Shown: in pieces, positions 61,386 through 64,000 of the stretch
Layout: each line of letters begins with the position of its first letter
Numbering within the stretch: the stretch's first letter is position 1
Assembly (NCBI RefSeq): GCF_000182565.1
Contig: NW_015971546.1
Span: 685,440-749,439, forward strand
Direction of reading: 5' to 3'
Length of the DNA stretch: 64,000 bases
Source: Spizellomyces punctatus DAOM BR117
Taxonomy: Eukaryota > Chytridiomycota > Chytridiomycetes > Spizellomycetales > Spizellomycetaceae
Translations under genes and position numbers: made by a program
Notes under the pieces: model-generated
Told to the model about the DNA's origin: nothing
Seen by the model: only the letters and a program-made list of their open reading frames with translations
Databases searched by the model: none

Positions 61386-64000
61386 CTATTTTTTGACTTT
61401 CAGCTTCAATTTTAGACCCTTCGGAGGCGCTCCGGCGTTTTCCGCCGAAGGCGTGATTTCAGCGGCAGGTTGGGACTTCGTCTTCTTGCGCTCGGAGGAT
61501 TCGTTGGCTGCCTTCTTGCGCTTTACAGCTCCGGGCCCGCCCGCACGTTCCTGAGTCTGAAAGAGAAAGACACTTAGCATGGTTGCTGCGGTCTCATACA
61601 AAACCAATCTTGTCTTACCTGTGGTGTTGCTGATGATCCCGAAAGTATTCGTTCCTCCACGGCCGGATTGGCTTTCTGCTTTTTGTCCTTAACCTGACCC
61701 CCGTCATCCTTTTCTCTCTTGCGCTTTTTGCTGCCTTGATCACCCTGATAGCAGTCATAATCCATCAGACAAGCACCAGTGCGTAGTGATGGTGAGGCTT
61801 CATACTTACTGCTGCGTCCCCAGCGGATATTTGCTTTTCCATCAAAGTTTTCCATTCCTTTTTGAAAAACCTCTCCAATGCCACCCCGCAATTGTGTCCG
61901 TAACTGGTTTTCGCATTATAAAGATAGCAGTTGGCGAACAGTTGCGCCATATCGGCCTCAAATTCAGAAGTGTTATTGTACACGTGCTGATCCAGCTTTG
62001 TTTGCATCGTCTGCAAGTCGATCGGCGTTTTAATCTTGGTGTCATAGTCGGGCAAGACATTCGAATCCACAGGTTCCAAAAAAATTACGGCACTGCTATG
62101 CTCACGGAGCATTTTCAGCATCTTTTGGATGAGTTGTTCTTCTGAGGAGGACAGTCCAGGGTGTGCTGGGGCCTGTTGGGGACCCGGTGATGAGCTGCGA
62201 GAAAGAGGCTTCTGTCCCTCCCGTTTAATTTGTAAGGGGCTACTTTCGCGGCTCCCCCCTGGAAGTGACAGAGACTTCCAGTCCTTTTTGAAAGCAGCTT
62301 CAAGTCCTTTACCTTGCTCGTACACCCAGTCCCCTTGTCGTAAGATGTTAGCAGCCATCCGAAGAGGAGGGTTTCGCTGGTGGTTTTGATGTGTAACTTA
62401 CCAGGTAGATTGAACCTGAAACAATTGTTGAGCATAAGGTTCACATCATCGCGAAATTCATCGCTAGCTTTGTATTCGCCACTTTCCAGCTTCTTCTGGA
62501 TAGTACTGAGATCCATTGGCCGCTTGATAATATCAAAATACTGTGGAATGTTTAGCGCGACTGGATCAACAGGCTGGAGGAATGCCTGCGCATTTGGATG
62601 CCGCTGCAGTTTCTTGAGAATTCTCGCGCATGCCTTTCCGTCCGATGTCGACTTCAGTGGAACACCTCGGTTTTCTTGGTGGCGGGAGTCGGATGTTACT
62701 CGGGTGGACGTGTCCACCACATTGACAGAGATTTTGGGGGATTGGGGCCGTCCTTTAGCGACACTACTGGGAGCTGACCCAGCAGAGCCTGTTTTACTTC
62801 GTCCCCACTCGCGGTCAAAGATAGCTTCGAGATCCTTTCCTTGAATATAGACAGGTTCCCCGGGCCGATTGAACGTGAAGCAATTGGTGAATATGAGCCG
62901 CACGTCATTTTCAAATTGCTGAAGTGTCTTATAATTTTTATTCCGAAGATTTTTCCGGACGGTGGACAGATCCATCGGCTCTTTGATTATTTCAAAGTAG
63001 TCAGGATAAAGCGCCCTGGACACAGGTTGTAGAAATGGCCCCGCCGATTGAGTGGCACTTTCCATCCGCACAAGAGCACGTTCGCACCGTGCCGCATCCG
63101 TAGCAGATAACTCGCCCTTACTGCCAGAAGCTACCAACTTCGAATCATTGGTGTCTGCCATTGGTCGCAGTGCGTCTGGAGCCTGCGAGTTTTCAGGCCA
63201 GGTCTTTTCGAAAATATCGAGAAGTGCTTGGCTGTCCTTATGAACTTGAGTGTCAGGTGGATTGAACGTGATTGCGTTGTCCAGCATTAATCGGACATCA
63301 GCCTGAAACTCCGCGGGTGTAGAATAGGCATTTTGGTCCAGCTTCTTTTTTATGGTCGAAAGATCCATGGGCTCCTTTATTATTTCAAAATACGTGGGTA
63401 TATTCAAGGCAACCGGATCCACCTAAAGGGCAAACGCGGACAGCGACAACTTAGTGATTCCTTTCAGTACGATCTGATCTTCTGCTTCAATGATACGCTT
63501 ACCGGTACTCTAAACCAATGAGACAACTCGTGACTTTGTAAGATTCTCCATGTTTTCCTGCATCGTCGCATATCGTTCAAGGATAAGACTGGCTTCGGAA
63601 TTGCTGGAGCCGGTAATATTGAGCGGGAAGGCGGTGCCGGTGGAGTTGGCGGAAGCGGTGCTGGTGGTGACGACGGCCGAGGTATTCTACTCGCTTTGGG
63701 TTCCGTCACTACACTTGGAATGCTAGGAATTGTCGCACTCTGCATGTTGTCCTCCTCCGTCGCCCTGTTCTGCATATCTAATGCCTCTGGTACCACAGAC
63801 TCTTCGAAGAAACCTTCCAGCTTCTTCGCTTGCCTATGCACATTGCTTTCTTCGAGATTGTATTCATAGCAGTTTTTAAAGATCTGGCGGATGTCCATAA
63901 ACAAGCGGCTTAAGTCGTCCGCGTAAATGCCTGCTTGCAGGTTTCTTCCTGCCGTTTGGAGATCCATCGGCTTTTTGATGACTTGATAGTAGTGTGCATG
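61386..64000 (-). CDS. Protein with at least five tandem bromodomains (N-terminal part outside window)
   Basis: Bromodomains bind acetyl-lysine on histones. Read from the right edge, the copies are: HAHYYQVIKKPMDL with IFKNCYEYN (about 63780-64000); TYFEIIKEPMDLSTIKKKLD with MLDNAITFN (63150-63440); YFEIIKEPMDLSTVRKNLR with IFTNCFTFN (62790-63100); YFDIIKRPMDLSTIQKKLE with MLNNCFRFN (62280-62650); and YDTKIKTPIDLQTMQTKLD with LFANCYLYN (61830-62145). All five keep the acetyl-lysine-contacting Asn. Linkers are Ser/Pro-rich. The C-terminus is a basic tail ending GLKLKLKVKK at 61386. Several introns lie between and inside domains. The frame is open to the window edge, so more domains may exist. 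Candidates are a polybromo or RSC-like remodeller subunit, or a transcription factor subunit with added bromodomains; this cannot be decided here. Confidence 0.9.

Overview
This looks like nuclear DNA from a zoosporic (flagellated) fungus, most likely a chytrid. Genes are split by many short introns (about 50-90 nt, GT...AG). The proteins are fungal in type (a Rvs161-like BAR protein, Ipi3, Pet191/Coa5, an alternative oxidase). The window also carries motile-cilium and transition-zone genes that Dikarya have lost: an inner-arm axonemal dynein heavy chain, CC2D2A, a vasohibin tubulin carboxypeptidase and a CCDC87-like protein. The species cannot be named from the sequence. Exon joins below were inferred by eye from splice sites and reading frame.

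Layout, left to right. 1-867: 3' end of alanyl-tRNA synthetase. 938/1076-2077: TraB-like protein. 2591-5746: DNA topoisomerase I. 5747-7347: no convincing gene. 7348-7968 and 8171-8793: two unrecognised small genes. 9206-10512: Rvs161/BIN3 BAR protein. 10744-11686: universal stress protein. 12077-12539 (-): small unrecognised protein. 12674-14515 (-): MICU1-type Ca2+ gatekeeper, interrupted by a 355-base assembly gap. 14720-16067: alternative oxidase with a changed iron-ligand motif. 16182-22377 (-): CC2D2A. 22997-23983: METTL7-like methyltransferase. 24668-29427: a protein with three START domains and a hydrophobic tail. 29645-30891: vasohibin. 31235-33105 (-): Ipi3/WDR18. 33529-35237: PWWP plus TFIIS-N-like chromatin protein. 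36027-50481: dynein heavy chain. 50689-54654 (-): CCDC87-like. 55145-56248 (-): RAD51AP1-like. 56407-56723: COA5/Pet191. 57167-57886: multipass TLC-like protein. 58462-59731 (-): MBIP-like. 59882-60999: proteasome assembly chaperone 2. 61386-64000 (-): a protein with at least five bromodomains, running off the right edge.

Functional themes. Flagellum: CC2D2A (ciliary gate), dynein heavy chain (beating), vasohibin (tubulin detyrosination) and CCDC87-like, all within about 38 kb. Mitochondrion: MICU1, alternative oxidase and COA5. Chromatin and DNA: TOP1, RAD51AP1, PWWP protein, MBIP and the polybromodomain protein. Several gene pairs are divergent with 150-420 bp between start codons (MICU1/AOX, RAD51AP1/COA5, MBIP/PSMG2, IPI3/PWWP), which suggests shared promoters. 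No transposon, rRNA, tRNA or CRISPR array could be supported.
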